Shown here in pieces: positions 1-8,178 of a DNA stretch of 45,058 nucleotides. A program made the position numbers and the translations under genes. How positions within the stretch are numbered: position 1 is the first letter of the stretch; the number at the start of each line of letters is the position of its first letter. Origin of the DNA: Chitinophaga terrae (ex Kim and Jung 2007) (GTDB lineage Bacteria > Bacteroidota > Bacteroidia > Chitinophagales > Chitinophagaceae); assembly GCF_900107795.1 (NCBI RefSeq), contig NZ_FNRL01000039.1:792-45849 (forward strand), given 5' to 3'. Under the pieces are notes generated by a model. The model was not told the origin of the DNA and ran no database searches. It worked only from the letters and a program-made list of their open reading frames with translations.

Positions 1-21
1 GTTCGAGTCCCGTCCGGTCCG
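1..21 (+). tRNA. 3' end of tRNA-Asp (or of a tRNA-Asp-derived repeat), cut by window edge
   Basis: Identical to the last 21 bases of the complete tRNA-Asp at 44527-44600: the T loop, the 3' half of the T stem, the acceptor 3' strand and the discriminator G. Only this tail is in the window, so it may belong either to a real tRNA-Asp or to one of the 5'-less repeat copies that follow. It is followed by the same type of hairpin terminator as the complete gene. Confidence 0.5.
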
Positions 22-31
22 CAAGAGTTAA

Positions 32-60
32 GGTCACATCGGAAACGATGTGACTTTTTT
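32..60 (+). terminator. Rho-independent terminator after tRNA-Asp tail
   Basis: A perfect 9-bp stem (33-41 with 46-54) is closed by a GAAA tetraloop and followed by six T. It is the homologue of the terminator after the complete tRNA-Asp at 44611-44641. Confidence 0.85.
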
Positions 61-73
61 GTTTTTTTGGGAA

Positions 74-128
74 CTGCCTTGTCACGGTCTCTACTGAGTA
101 GAGACGGGGTCGAGTCCCGTCCGGTCCG
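74..128 (+). repeat. tRNA-Asp 3'-half repeat, copy A
   Basis: This copy holds a tRNA-Asp-like anticodon loop TTGTCAC on a short GCC/GGT stem, then an inserted 8-bp hairpin (GTCTCTAC, 3-base loop, GTAGAGAC). The T arm and acceptor 3' strand of tRNA-Asp follow, ending in CCGGTCCG. The 5' acceptor strand and D arm are missing, so it cannot fold as a normal tRNA. It is followed by its own terminator and lies about 105 bases from the neighbouring copies. Confidence 0.8.
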
Positions 129-139
129 CAAAAGTTAAG

Positions 140-167
140 GTCATATTGGAAACAGTGTGGCTTTTTT
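140..167 (+). terminator. Rho-independent terminator after repeat copy A
   Basis: A 9-bp stem (140-148 with 153-161) has a GAAA loop and is followed by six T. Against the 32-60 terminator it has one full compensatory pair change (C-G to T-A) and three changes that turn Watson-Crick pairs into G-U pairs. The fold is kept although the sequence has drifted. Confidence 0.8.
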
Positions 168-177
168 GTTTTAGGAG

Positions 178-232
178 CTGCCTTGTCACGGTCTCTACTC
201 AGTAGAGACGGGGGCGAGTCCTGTCCGGTCCG
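178..232 (+). repeat. tRNA-Asp 3'-half repeat, copy B
   Basis: It has the same architecture as copy A: anticodon-loop-like TTGTCAC, the GTCTCTAC/GTAGAGAC hairpin, a T arm and the acceptor 3' strand. The T-loop region has changed (GGGGCGAG) and so has the T stem (CCTGT). No clear terminator follows, so this is the distal, decaying end of the left array. Confidence 0.75.
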
Positions 233-277
233 CATAACAGAACATAACGGTTCCAAAAGACTGATACGTTTTAGGGT

Positions 278-309
278 AAAAGCTTGTAAGTCGATGATTA
301 CGGGCTTTT
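278..309 (-). terminator. Probable terminator of the GNAT gene
   Basis: The inverted repeat AAAAGC...GCTTTT has inner GTAA/TTAC pairing. It lies just downstream of the minus-strand acetyltransferase stop codon. The T-rich flank is short, so strength is uncertain. Confidence 0.5.
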
Positions 310-341
310 CCCTTTGGTATTCATTACAGCAGTTAGCAAAC

Positions 342-896
342 CTAAACAACAATGGCATCGTCCACTGTCTTCCTATACAATACATGTTGTTGCAAGCGAT
401 GCCCCGTTGGCAATGCCGGATGTAGAAATTCACCTGTTTTTTTCATGCCTGCTTTCTGCATAACGCGCTCAGATCTTTTGTTAATTACGGCAGTAAATGA
501 CCACACCTCTTTCGCATTTAAAACTTCAAACGCATACTGAAGGCAACGTAAAGCACCCTCTGTGGCATAACCTTGCCCCCATTCAGATTGCAATAACCTC
601 CACCCAATTTCAAGGCAGGGTGTGAACCATGCATTAAACGAAGGATGGTTCAGACCGATGAAGCCGATAAAGCTGCCTGTATCCAGGCGATCCACCGCAT
701 AAAAGCAATACTTATGCTCATTGAAATGGTCACGGAATCTGGCAACGACTGATTTTGTTTCATTATAGCTAAGCACTCGGGGGAAGTGCTCCATTACAAC
801 AGGGTCCGCATTCAGTGCAGCGAAGACCGGAATGTCCGCGTCCCGCCACTCTCGAAAACCAAGACGTTCCGATTGGAAAATATAACTGCTATTCAT
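342..896 (-). CDS. GNAT family N-acetyltransferase (RimJ/RimL-like)
   Basis: This is a protein of 184 residues when started at the ATG at 896. It would transfer an acetyl group from acetyl-CoA to an amine on a protein N-terminus, antibiotic or small molecule; the substrate cannot be read from sequence. The opening stretch resembles the RimJ/RimL 'ERLxFREW' beta strand. The acetyl-CoA pyrophosphate loop is seen as WGQGYATEGA, and the terminal part has the usual 'NxxSxRVMxKAGM' helix. The frame stays open upstream to 1136, but those 80 residues match nothing in the family and the family length fits the later start. The gene stands alone between tRNA-Asp-derived repeats. Confidence 0.85.
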   Translation of the reverse strand: MNSSYIFQSERLGFREWRDADIPVFAALNADPVVMEHFPRVLSYNETKSVVARFRDHFNEHKYCFYAVDRLDTGSFIGFIGLNHPSFNAWFTPCLEIGWRLLQSEWGQGYATEGALRCLQYAFEVLNAKEVWSFTAVINKRSERVMQKAGMKKTGEFLHPALPTGHRLQQHVLYRKTVDDAIVV

Positions 897-1422
897 CACC
901 GTGAAATTAAAGAATGTAGCCGATAGCGTTCTAAAAATGAGCTGCAGGTATTCGCGATTCCAGCTATCCTTGTTGTGTATTGGCTCCGTCAGGAAATGTT
1001 GCAAGTTTGCCTGCTCAATGGTCTTGATCTTAGCAACACCATGACTAGTATCAACCAGGGACTTGATATCAATGTTCCCTTCATTTTTCAAATCCTTTCT
1101 CTTCCATGCATGTATAAGGGGAAAATTGAATAACAATATTCCGGCAAAATTCAGGTTGTTTGAATTATTTTAAGCATAGATCTTATACCTTACAAAGGTG
1201 TTAAACCGTCTCTACTTAATAGAAACGTGGTCGAGTCCTGGCCGGTCCGTAAAAAACATATTAGAAATAGGCTCATGTCTTTTGGAGTAATATTTTATTA
1301 ATGCAATTTTTTGAAGATTGCTGAGCTGTCACAGCCTGGGGTTGTATCCTCTGGGTTGAACCCCTTTTAACCCTGGCTGGGAAGAAGTTCTTCTTATTTT
1401 AATAAGTCCCGTCCATCAGTCT
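897..1422. other. Intergenic stretch with decayed tRNA-Asp repeat
   Basis: Minus-strand frame remains open from 1136 to 897 ahead of the acetyltransferase but shows no recognised domain. The rest holds the degenerate tRNA-Asp repeat at 1206-1250 and a GGGGTT...AACCCC inverted repeat near 1339-1370 followed by four T. I see no other gene. Confidence 0.5.
1206..1250 (+). repeat. tRNA-Asp 3'-half repeat, degenerate copy D
   Basis: The hairpin arms survive with changes (GTCTCTAC and ATAGAAAC), followed by a T-arm-like GGTCGAGTCC and the acceptor-like CCGGTCCG. The anticodon loop and the terminator have decayed. It is clearly related to the copies at 74, 178 and 44654. Confidence 0.65.
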
Positions 1423-2442
1423 TTATTCTTTACTTCTAATTTGCTCGCGGATGAATTGTTTCTCCCGCTCGAGTTCCAGACGTAACTCATCTTCTGTAGG
1501 CAGTACCAACCGATACTTGGATGCAAACAATTGCTTATTTTCCTCTAATACACTATATTTCACTATTGTTTGATCCTTTTCTGTACAAAGGATTATTCCT
1601 ATAGTAGGATTATCTCCCTCTGTTTTCATACGATCTTCAAATAAACGCACATACATATCCATTTGGCCTATGTCCTGGTGAGAAAGTTCTTTAATTTTAA
1701 GGTCAATAAGAACAAAACACTTCAATATATAATTGTAAAAAACCAAATCAATATAAAAATGTTTAGTCTCGGTAGAGATACGATACTGTCGGCCAACAAA
1801 AGAGAAACCTTTGCCCAATTCTAACAGAAACTGCTGTAAGTTGCTAATAATGGCAGATTCGATATCGCTTTCAGTAAACCCGGATTGCATATTTACTCCC
1901 AAAAACTCCAATACATACGGGTCTTTTATGAGATCTACCGGATGTATCTTCTCCATTTTTTCCTGTTCCCTTAGCGCCTCGCGCTTATTCTGCGTAGAAA
2001 GCAATCTCTCATAATACAAGCTATTAATATTACGCTCTAACACCCTTGTACTCCATCTTTCAGCAGCAGCCTCACTAAGATAATACTCTCTTGCTTTGGG
2101 GTTATCTACCCTCATAATCAGACGATAATGAGTCCAACTCAATTGGCTACGCAGTGCGTAGCTTTTATCCCATTCAGGGAAAATCAGGTAAAATTGTCTA
2201 AAATTTTTAAGGTTAGCGATCGAAAATCCTTTCCCTAGTTCTTTAGAAAGTTGCCTGGAAAGCCCTTGTATAAGAAATTCTCCATAGTCAGCACGTTCTT
2301 TGCCCTGTTGTTCTTCTTGAAAAATACGTTTCCCAATTTGCCAATATGCATTAACCATAGCAGAATTAATAGCAGAATAAGCATTCTGCCTTGCTTTCTC
2401 AAATATATTCTTGATATCCGTTATGAATGATTTTTCAAGCAT
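1423..2442 (-). CDS. YhcG/DUF1016 family PDDEXK nuclease
   Basis: 339 residues, normal for the YhcG family. The N-terminal DUF1016-type helical domain spans about residues 10-155 and includes the family-typical 'AYWQIGKRI' and 'LSWTHYRLIMRVDNPKAREYY' regions. The C-terminal PDDEXK endonuclease-fold domain spans about 165-335. Candidate metal-binding residues are D232 (in IDLVFYN) and D247-x-K249 (in LIDLKI), with Q260 after them. YhcG proteins are putative nucleases of unclear role, often in accessory regions. Here the gene is solitary, with no methylase, helicase or antitoxin beside it, and lies next to tRNA-derived repeats. A cytosolic DNA-cutting role is inferred from the fold only. Confidence 0.9.
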   Translation of the reverse strand: MLEKSFITDIKNIFEKARQNAYSAINSAMVNAYWQIGKRIFQEEQQGKERADYGEFLIQGLSRQLSKELGKGFSIANLKNFRQFYLIFPEWDKSYALRSQLSWTHYRLIMRVDNPKAREYYLSEAAAERWSTRVLERNINSLYYERLLSTQNKREALREQEKMEKIHPVDLIKDPYVLEFLGVNMQSGFTESDIESAIISNLQQFLLELGKGFSFVGRQYRISTETKHFYIDLVFYNYILKCFVLIDLKIKELSHQDIGQMDMYVRLFEDRMKTEGDNPTIGIILCTEKDQTIVKYSVLEENKQLFASKYRLVLPTEDELRLELEREKQFIREQIRSKE

Positions 2443-2459
2443 GCTTTAAATATTCCATC

Positions 2460-2467
2460 CAAACTTA
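2460..2467 (-). promoter_or_regulatory. Possible -7 promoter element of the YhcG gene
   Basis: On the minus strand this reads TAAGTTTG, matching the Bacteroidota TAnnTTTG -7 consensus, about 18 bases upstream of the ATG. No convincing -33 TTTG was seen, so this is tentative. Confidence 0.35.
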
Positions 2468-2597
2468 CATGAAATTATTCTTCGACGCTACTTGCTTTAG
2501 ATATATATTTCCATCCAACTGAAAGAGCCTCCAAGCTTCTCACCGTTACTTTCCAACCTTTCAACCTCATACAACCCTCCTCTCCATCCCCCAAAAG

Positions 2598-2630
2598 AAA
2601 AAACCGCATAAATCCTGCGATCTAAGCGGC
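2598..2630 (-). terminator. Possible terminator of the SDR-Crp/Fnr operon
   Basis: On the minus strand CCGC and GCGG arms enclose an 18-base loop and are followed by a run of six T. It lies just after the Crp/Fnr stop codon. The short stem makes it a moderate call. Confidence 0.4.
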
Positions 2631-2656
2631 TTTCATATCTTTTGACAAACCTATTT

Positions 2657-3244
2657 TTACTTCCCTTTCTGAAATTGCCGGATATTCTTTCTTATCCTAC
2701 TCAACGAAGTTGCTGTAATTCCCAAATAAGAGGCAATATATACCAACGGTACCCTGTTAGCCAAGTTAGGGGAGTTTTTCAAGAAATCTAAATACCTGGT
2801 TTTGGCATCTGTATTCAACTTCGGCTGCACTACATTCACTTTATCTAACAGGGTTTTTATAGTTACCTTACTGATAATTTTATCCCAATCAATTATAGTT
2901 TTAGAAAGTTCTTGAAAATTTTCCTGTGAAAGCGTTATCAGCTTACAATCTGTAACAGCCTGTATGTAAATCATTGACGGAATCCCGTGGTTAAAACTCT
3001 CCAGGTCCACGACAAAATGATTTTCATCTACGAAATGATGAACGATCTCTTCACCTTTGTTATTGTAATAACAAATCATCAAAACACCTTCCGTTACAAA
3101 ACCAATATGTTTGGCAATTTTTCCGGCTTCAGAAAAATAGCTGCCCTTCGGCAAATTTCTTTCTGAAGCTTTAGCCTTGATCAAATCAATTTGCTGTTGA
3201 TTCAAATGACCGAATTGCAATAAATAGCTGATAAGATCCTCCAT
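2657..3244 (-). CDS. Crp/Fnr family transcriptional regulator
   Basis: 195 residues. The N-terminal cyclic-nucleotide-binding-like jelly roll spans about 15-130, with 'GKIAKHIGFVTEGVLMICYY' forming the typical beta-roll turn. A connecting helix and a compact C-terminal helix-turn-helix follow at about 165-190 (VPLVYIASYLGITATSLSRIRK). No N-terminal cysteine cluster is present, so it is not an oxygen-sensing Fnr. Its effector is unknown. It starts 3 bases after the stop codon of the SDR gene, so the two are almost certainly co-transcribed and it may control that operon. Many Bacteroidota carry this short Crp/Fnr type beside small oxidoreductase genes. Confidence 0.9.
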   Translation of the reverse strand: MEDLISYLLQFGHLNQQQIDLIKAKASERNLPKGSYFSEAGKIAKHIGFVTEGVLMICYYNNKGEEIVHHFVDENHFVVDLESFNHGIPSMIYIQAVTDCKLITLSQENFQELSKTIIDWDKIISKVTIKTLLDKVNVVQPKLNTDAKTRYLDFLKNSPNLANRVPLVYIASYLGITATSLSRIRKNIRQFQKGK

Positions 3245-3247
3245 ACA

Positions 3248-4057
3248 TTAATTGCCTAAAAAAGCTTTCTTCCTTTTATTCAATACTGAATTTATTCCTT
3301 CCAAAAGCAACTCATTATGCCGCGTTGTCGCATCATCTCCCGCAAAATAATGCAATTGCTGCTTATCATCTGTCGCGGCTTCATATATAACCCGGGCAAT
3401 ATCTGCCGGATCATCACCCTGCATTGCAGAACCGGGATTGGCATAAGCAGCTAACACCTTGTTCCAATCGTTGTGGTAGGCGTCGTGTAATGTCATTTGT
3501 GCATTAGCAACGAAATTTGTTTGCATAAAACCGGGAACGATTGTTTTAATCTTAATTCCCAGCCTGTCCAACTCGTAACTCATTCCCTCGGTCCAGGTCT
3601 CTAATGCGGATTTGGTAGCTGCATACAACGACATAAAAGGATCCGGAATATAAGCTCCCAAGGATGTTGTAGTGATGATCGTGCCTTTTCTCCGCGCCCT
3701 GAAATAAGGCAGAAATGCCCTGGTCAGACGAATTGGCCCGAAAACATTCGTATTGAACTGTTGTTCCATCTGTTCATCAGAAGTTGCTTCTAACGCTCCG
3801 GCCAAAACATATCCTGCATTGTTAAACAATACATCAATGGCGCCGATCTGTTCAGCCTTTGCAGCTACATCATTAATTTGACCTGGATCACTAACGTCCA
3901 ATTGCAAAAGATGTATATTGGGCAGTTGAGAAAGCTCCGATTCGCTATCGGGATTGCTCATTGTTGCTATTACCGTCCATCCTTTTTCCGCAAATAGTTT
4001 AGCGGTAATCTTTCCTAAACCGGAAGATGCTCCTGTAATAAAAATTGTTTTGTTCAT
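3248..4057 (-). CDS. SDR family NAD(P)-dependent oxidoreductase
   Basis: 269 residues from the ATG at 4057; an upstream in-frame start at 4099 would only add an unrelated leader. It is a classical short-chain dehydrogenase: cofactor motif TGASSGLG near the N-terminus, NNAG motif (LFNNAGY), catalytic serine in 'TTTSLGAY' and the catalytic YxxxK in 'LYAATKSALETW'. It would oxidise or reduce an alcohol/carbonyl substrate with NAD(P) in the cytoplasm; the substrate is not predictable. It is the first gene of a two-gene operon with a Crp/Fnr regulator 3 bases downstream. Confidence 0.92.
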   Translation of the reverse strand: MNKTIFITGASSGLGKITAKLFAEKGWTVIATMSNPDSESELSQLPNIHLLQLDVSDPGQINDVAAKAEQIGAIDVLFNNAGYVLAGALEATSDEQMEQQFNTNVFGPIRLTRAFLPYFRARRKGTIITTTSLGAYIPDPFMSLYAATKSALETWTEGMSYELDRLGIKIKTIVPGFMQTNFVANAQMTLHDAYHNDWNKVLAAYANPGSAMQGDDPADIARVIYEAATDDKQQLHYFAGDDATTRHNELLLEGINSVLNKRKKAFLGN

Positions 4058-4144
4058 CGCTTCATTTTTATCTTCTTGCAAAGAACAATAATTAAACACT
4101 TACAGGGCTTGCCAAATGGCAAGAAATGATCCGGTGGCAGCCAC

Positions 4145-5410
4145 TCACCTCAAAAACCGGTTCGCAAACCGTATATATTGATCCCAGTCATACGGCGTCA
4201 TCGCATGCTCGCCTTCCCGGATATGATACCCGATAGCCCCCTCTCCGACCGGCTGACCAACAGCCGGGGGCACCGGCGTATCTAACCCTTTAGCTCCGTA
4301 TAAAGTATATACAGGCGTAGCATACCATCCGGATAAATATTCTCCGACAGGATCTGCCCACTGATCTTTTGATGCGCTGGCAATGTAAACCGGCCGTGGC
4401 GCGATCAATGCAATCAACTCATGAAAATCAACCGGCAATTCGTCTTCCTTATCATTAAATTTTTTAAAATTCCCGCTAAACCAATGAGGGAAGGCTTTAT
4501 TCATCAAAGCAATCGTTTCTCCGTATTTCCTTCTTGTAATTGCTGCCCCCCCTTCGCCCGAGTTGTTGGAAATAACCAAAGCAAACCGCCGGTCTTGCGC
4601 CCCAGCCCATAGCGCCGTTTTGCCTAAACGGGAGTGACCTACGACTGCTACCTTTTTTGCATCAATATCTTTATCTGTTTCCAGGTAGTCGAGCGCCCGG
4701 CTTAACCCCCAGGCCCATACGCCTATAGCGCCCCATTCATCGGCAGCCGGTTCTGTTTGTCCTTTTTTATAGAACAAAGGGGCTATTCCTGCATTTACGC
4801 TATTCGCACTGTCTGGCTGCAGGTCGCCATAATAAGCGGTTGCCAGGCCATACCCCGCGGCAAGGATCTTTTCTACAGGCCAGTCGTCGCTTTGGGTACC
4901 ACGGGAGGCTTCAGTTCCCAAATGATCCTTGTATGCAGGTTCTGATGTGTATCGTACCCACTGCTTTGAAATGATTATCCCTGTATCGCGATGCACTACC
5001 TGATTACCTCCGAAGTTCAACCCCAGGAACACCGGTACAGGCTTGTTCCTGTTGTTAGGCAGGTAAAGCAGCAGATCCATATAATGTTGCTCATCGGACG
5101 AGAAATATATCCGCACCTGCTTACGTGTAGCCGTTCCATTTATAGCATGCGGATTGACCGACATTGAAACAAATCTCACCGGAATTGCTTTTACCGGGGT
5201 TTTACCCTGAACGTTTTTCTCAAACAAGGCCAGTATTTCGGGGCGACGCACCTTCTCCCATTCGGCCACTGAATTTACTGTTTTGCCCGACTGAGTACGC
5301 ATCGCCTCCGGCAGATGATAATCGGTCGCCGCTTCTTTAGGGGCCTGCGCAAAACAGGAAGAAACAATCGCTATCTGCAGAAGAAAACTGAGAATAATTT
5401 TTTGCTTCAT
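4145..5410 (-). CDS. Probable glucuronoyl (acetylxylan-type) esterase, CE15-like
   Basis: 421 residues from the ATG at 5410; a TTG two codons upstream is a less likely start. A cleavable signal peptide ends near residue 22 (SSCFAQA), so it acts in the periplasm or outside. It is an alpha/beta hydrolase of the carbohydrate esterase 15 type: nucleophile S260 in GHSRLGK, followed by 'SNNSGEGGAA' with E286, and catalytic H402 in 'IREGEHAMTPYDW'. CE15 enzymes cut the ester between lignin alcohols and the 4-O-methylglucuronic acid of xylan. The next gene upstream on this strand is a propeller-fold lipoprotein, so both may act on decorated xylan or related hemicellulose. Confidence 0.82.
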   Translation of the reverse strand: MKQKIILSFLLQIAIVSSCFAQAPKEAATDYHLPEAMRTQSGKTVNSVAEWEKVRRPEILALFEKNVQGKTPVKAIPVRFVSMSVNPHAINGTATRKQVRIYFSSDEQHYMDLLLYLPNNRNKPVPVFLGLNFGGNQVVHRDTGIIISKQWVRYTSEPAYKDHLGTEASRGTQSDDWPVEKILAAGYGLATAYYGDLQPDSANSVNAGIAPLFYKKGQTEPAADEWGAIGVWAWGLSRALDYLETDKDIDAKKVAVVGHSRLGKTALWAGAQDRRFALVISNNSGEGGAAITRRKYGETIALMNKAFPHWFSGNFKKFNDKEDELPVDFHELIALIAPRPVYIASASKDQWADPVGEYLSGWYATPVYTLYGAKGLDTPVPPAVGQPVGEGAIGYHIREGEHAMTPYDWDQYIRFANRFLR

Positions 5411-5553
5411 TTTCAAAAATAAATTGCCTGACTTATTAACCGTGGCGTTTTACTAATGCCATCCCAATGCTTTTTATTTCCAAAGCTCTTCTATGGTATT
5501 TATACCTGCTATCGTTGATCATTATATCCACACAGTATCATACAAAATACCAA

Positions 5554-7266
5554 TTATGGACGATATTCCCATATATCTCCTGAGCGCATAGTAACCCTTG
5601 GACTGGTATACAACAGGGTAGACCCATCTGTATCATAAATATAAAAATGCCCTGTTTCAATATTGGTATTCATGTATAACTTAATCCGGTCGGGGCCGTA
5701 GGCTCGTTCTATATCTCCCCATTGCGCTCCGGTCCTGTCGCTGATGAAGAGCACCTTCTTCTGCAGCCATTTCGCATGGATCGCATTGTGATCAAGCGTA
5801 GAAACAGGCCCTGCTCCATACAGCACTCCATACAGGCGATTGTCTTTGGTCACAAAACCTGCAGATGTGATGTACCGGTCCGACGCTCCAAGGTTAGTTG
5901 TAAGCTGCTGGCTGGCAGGAAAAGTTGCCGGACCTGTGCCTACGCTATATCTCAACTCGTTGCCGTTGATATGCAGCACCATCAAGTAATAGTTATTACC
6001 GCTGTAGGTAAACTTCTTCACATCCTGCGCTACCAGTCCTTCGTTCAATACATCGCCGGTGTAAGTAAAGTTTATCATATCGGTACTGGTAGCATGATGA
6101 ACGGCAAAGGCATGGCCGGTACTGGGATAGTTAAAGTCGTTGAAGTAAAGATGATATGTTCCGCTTTCGTAATAAATCACATTAGAACCATTTACATCCG
6201 CATTATTCCAGTTGGTGTACCCGCTCATATTAAGCAGGTAAGACGCATTGCCTGAAGAAGGCGTCCAGTTCACTCCATTGGTCGAAGTTGCATAACCAGG
6301 TTTATTGATCGCTGGCGAGCCGCCGTAACTGGTATAAAACATACGCCAGATACCATCAGCGGTTTTTATCACTGTTTCATTATTCATGTGTATCATCACT
6401 CCCTTATCGATCATCAGGGCATGCGGGTTGAATGTAAGGAAGTTATCGTTGGTAACGGTAACAGATATACGATCGTGCCCATCTGTTGTTCCATCCCAAC
6501 CCCCAAAATAAACATTCCATGCGCCGCCGTTAGCCTGTATACTCGGCGCATATACGTTGCTGTTGCCGCCCGGCTGCGCCGCAATAATAGGATTTCGCTC
6601 ATCATAATTCCAGTTGCTCATTTTTGTAGGATTGAAAGTACCCGAACCAACATTCCTGATCTCATTTTGCTGATAAACACTGTTATTCCCTATATACCTG
6701 AACTGATTGAACCGTGCGTCATAACCGGCGCCTACCTCGGCCAACTGGAACACATAGTTGTTAACGTTATCTTTCCCCAATGCAGTGGCAACAACCTGGA
6801 TACCATTCGTATAAACGGCAGATGGTAACGGCAATATCACCCAACCCTGCTGCGGCGCAGGAAAAGCGGTATCTGTAGCCGCAAGCACCCAGTTGCTCCC
6901 GTCAGACGTATACACCTTGAAACTAACGGGAAACCCGAGGGCTGCAGCGCCGTTATAACGAGGAAGCATCTTTATATAATTCACACTATCGAAGCCATTA
7001 AACCAGTAAGCTACCCACTCCGTTACCCCTGCACTGCTATGCGTGTTGGAGCTCCAAATAGTAGCATCATTACTGTCTTTCAATGCGGCAGCCGGCCATA
7101 AAGCAGAGGAGGCCGATACGCTCGCCACAGGAATATCTGTGCTTTCAAATACAATAGCCTGCTGCGTTGTCATTGTCTTGCCGGCTGATATCTTCTGCAA
7201 AGCCGCTTTCTCACACCCCCAAAACACCATAACAGCGCCCATGAAAATAATCGCATAAAGTTTCAT
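5554..7266 (-). CDS. Lipoprotein with discoidin-like domain and five-bladed-propeller (GH43/GH32-type) domain
   Basis: 570 residues with a lipoprotein signal peptide (acceptor Cys18 in FWGC), so probably membrane-anchored. Residues about 40-175 look like an F5/8 type C (discoidin, CBM32-like) sugar-binding domain with 'WSSNTHSSAGVTEWVAYWF'. Residues about 190-560 have repeated 'NVYFGGWDG', 'WRMFYTSYGG' and 'YHLYFNDFN' blades. These resemble the five-bladed propeller of GH43/GH32/GH62 glycosidases. I could not place three catalytic acids with confidence, so it may be an arabinofuranosidase-like enzyme or a sugar-binding relative. It lies 143 bases upstream of the CE15 gene on the same strand. 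Confidence 0.65.
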   Translation of the reverse strand: MKLYAIIFMGAVMVFWGCEKAALQKISAGKTMTTQQAIVFESTDIPVASVSASSALWPAAALKDSNDATIWSSNTHSSAGVTEWVAYWFNGFDSVNYIKMLPRYNGAAALGFPVSFKVYTSDGSNWVLAATDTAFPAPQQGWVILPLPSAVYTNGIQVVATALGKDNVNNYVFQLAEVGAGYDARFNQFRYIGNNSVYQQNEIRNVGSGTFNPTKMSNWNYDERNPIIAAQPGGNSNVYAPSIQANGGAWNVYFGGWDGTTDGHDRISVTVTNDNFLTFNPHALMIDKGVMIHMNNETVIKTADGIWRMFYTSYGGSPAINKPGYATSTNGVNWTPSSGNASYLLNMSGYTNWNNADVNGSNVIYYESGTYHLYFNDFNYPSTGHAFAVHHATSTDMINFTYTGDVLNEGLVAQDVKKFTYSGNNYYLMVLHINGNELRYSVGTGPATFPASQQLTTNLGASDRYITSAGFVTKDNRLYGVLYGAGPVSTLDHNAIHAKWLQKKVLFISDRTGAQWGDIERAYGPDRIKLYMNTNIETGHFYIYDTDGSTLLYTSPRVTMRSGDIWEYRP

Positions 7267-7573
7267 AAGATGGAATTTAATATGTGTAATATTGAATAGC
7301 TGGAATGTTATATCAGTACGTTGGTATCAACAAGAAAAATCTGAGGTCTTCAATCGCTGTATCTGCATGCTTTTTCCAAATTAACAAGAAATAATTGTAC
7401 AGCCGTCCTGTACCGTCATGTACCGGGGATAACTTTATGATGATCAATCCCGGCTACCTGTGGCATGCTTTGGCCTAAAAGGCCCTTTTTTTATCCTGGA
7501 TCCCCCTTCCGTTAATTACTGCCATCCCTTACTTTTGACCTATCTCTTAAACAACCAAACTAAAGCTACTTAC
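7267..7573. other. Divergent intergenic region
   Basis: Upstream region shared by the minus-strand propeller lipoprotein and the plus-strand RibD-C reductase. It presumably holds both promoters, but no full TTTG/TAnnTTTG pair was recognised on either strand. I see no gene; the in-frame extension of the reductase into this stretch has no family similarity. Confidence 0.4.
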
Positions 7574-8125
7574 ATGAGAACTGTATCTTATGGTATAAAT
7601 ATCAGCCTGGATGGCTATTGCGATCACACTTTCGCCAACCCGGACGCTGAACTTCATGATTATTTCACCGGCTTAATGAGGAATGCCGACCTGCTTTTTT
7701 TCGGTCGCGTCATGTACCAGCTAATGTTCCCGTTTTGGTCTGATATGGCAAGAGACCAGTCTGGCTCCCCAGACGAGAATAGATTTGCAGAAAGAATTAC
7801 AGCAATTGATAAGGTTGTAATTTCAAGAACCCTGGAAAATGCGGAGAATAATACGCGGATCATTCGAAGCAATCCCGCGGCCGAATTGCTCGAATTGAAA
7901 CAGCTACCAGGTAAAAATATCTTTGTAGACAGTGTGAGCCTGCTACCGGAGCTGTTAGCAGCAGGTATCATAGATGAATTTCATTTGGTTATTCACCCGG
8001 TGTTCGTAGGAAAGGGAAGACCATTACTTCAAGCGGGCAGCCTCCAGGATATGGTTAACCTGGAGCTGGTCAATACCATCAACTTCAAATCCGGCTGCGT
8101 AGCGCATCATTACCGGAAACAATGA
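7574..8125 (+). CDS. Dihydrofolate reductase-fold (RibD C-terminal) family protein
   Basis: 183 residues from the ATG at 7574, chosen because the family begins with a strand such as 'RTVSYGINISLDGY'. It shows the RibD-C/DHFR-like pattern: 'SLDGY' at the start, 'LLFFGRVMYQLMFPFW' as the nucleotide-binding turn, 'KVVISRTL', and 'IIDEFHLVIHPVFVGKGRPL' near the end. Members are cytosolic NADPH-dependent reductases of mostly unknown substrate and are not true folate enzymes. It converges with a second member of the same family 53 bases downstream. Confidence 0.88.
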   Translation: MRTVSYGINISLDGYCDHTFANPDAELHDYFTGLMRNADLLFFGRVMYQLMFPFWSDMARDQSGSPDENRFAERITAIDKVVISRTLENAENNTRIIRSNPAAELLELKQLPGKNIFVDSVSLLPELLAAGIIDEFHLVIHPVFVGKGRPLLQAGSLQDMVNLELVNTINFKSGCVAHHYRKQ

Positions 8126-8178
8126 CAACCAGTAATATATTTTGCAGGTCTGGTAAAACATAAAGAAACGGGGATATT

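Noticed and set aside
1..250. CRISPR array
   Set aside because: The repeats are tRNA-derived units of about 105 bases with terminators, not short repeats with unique spacers, and no cas gene is present.
897..1136. 80-residue N-terminal extension of the GNAT gene
   Set aside because: It has no family similarity; the family start and length fit the ATG at 896.
1320..1375. Further tRNA fragment (CTGTCAC followed by GGGTTGAACCCC)
   Set aside because: The similarity is too short, and the T-arm-like part would have a one-base loop; treated as an inverted repeat only.
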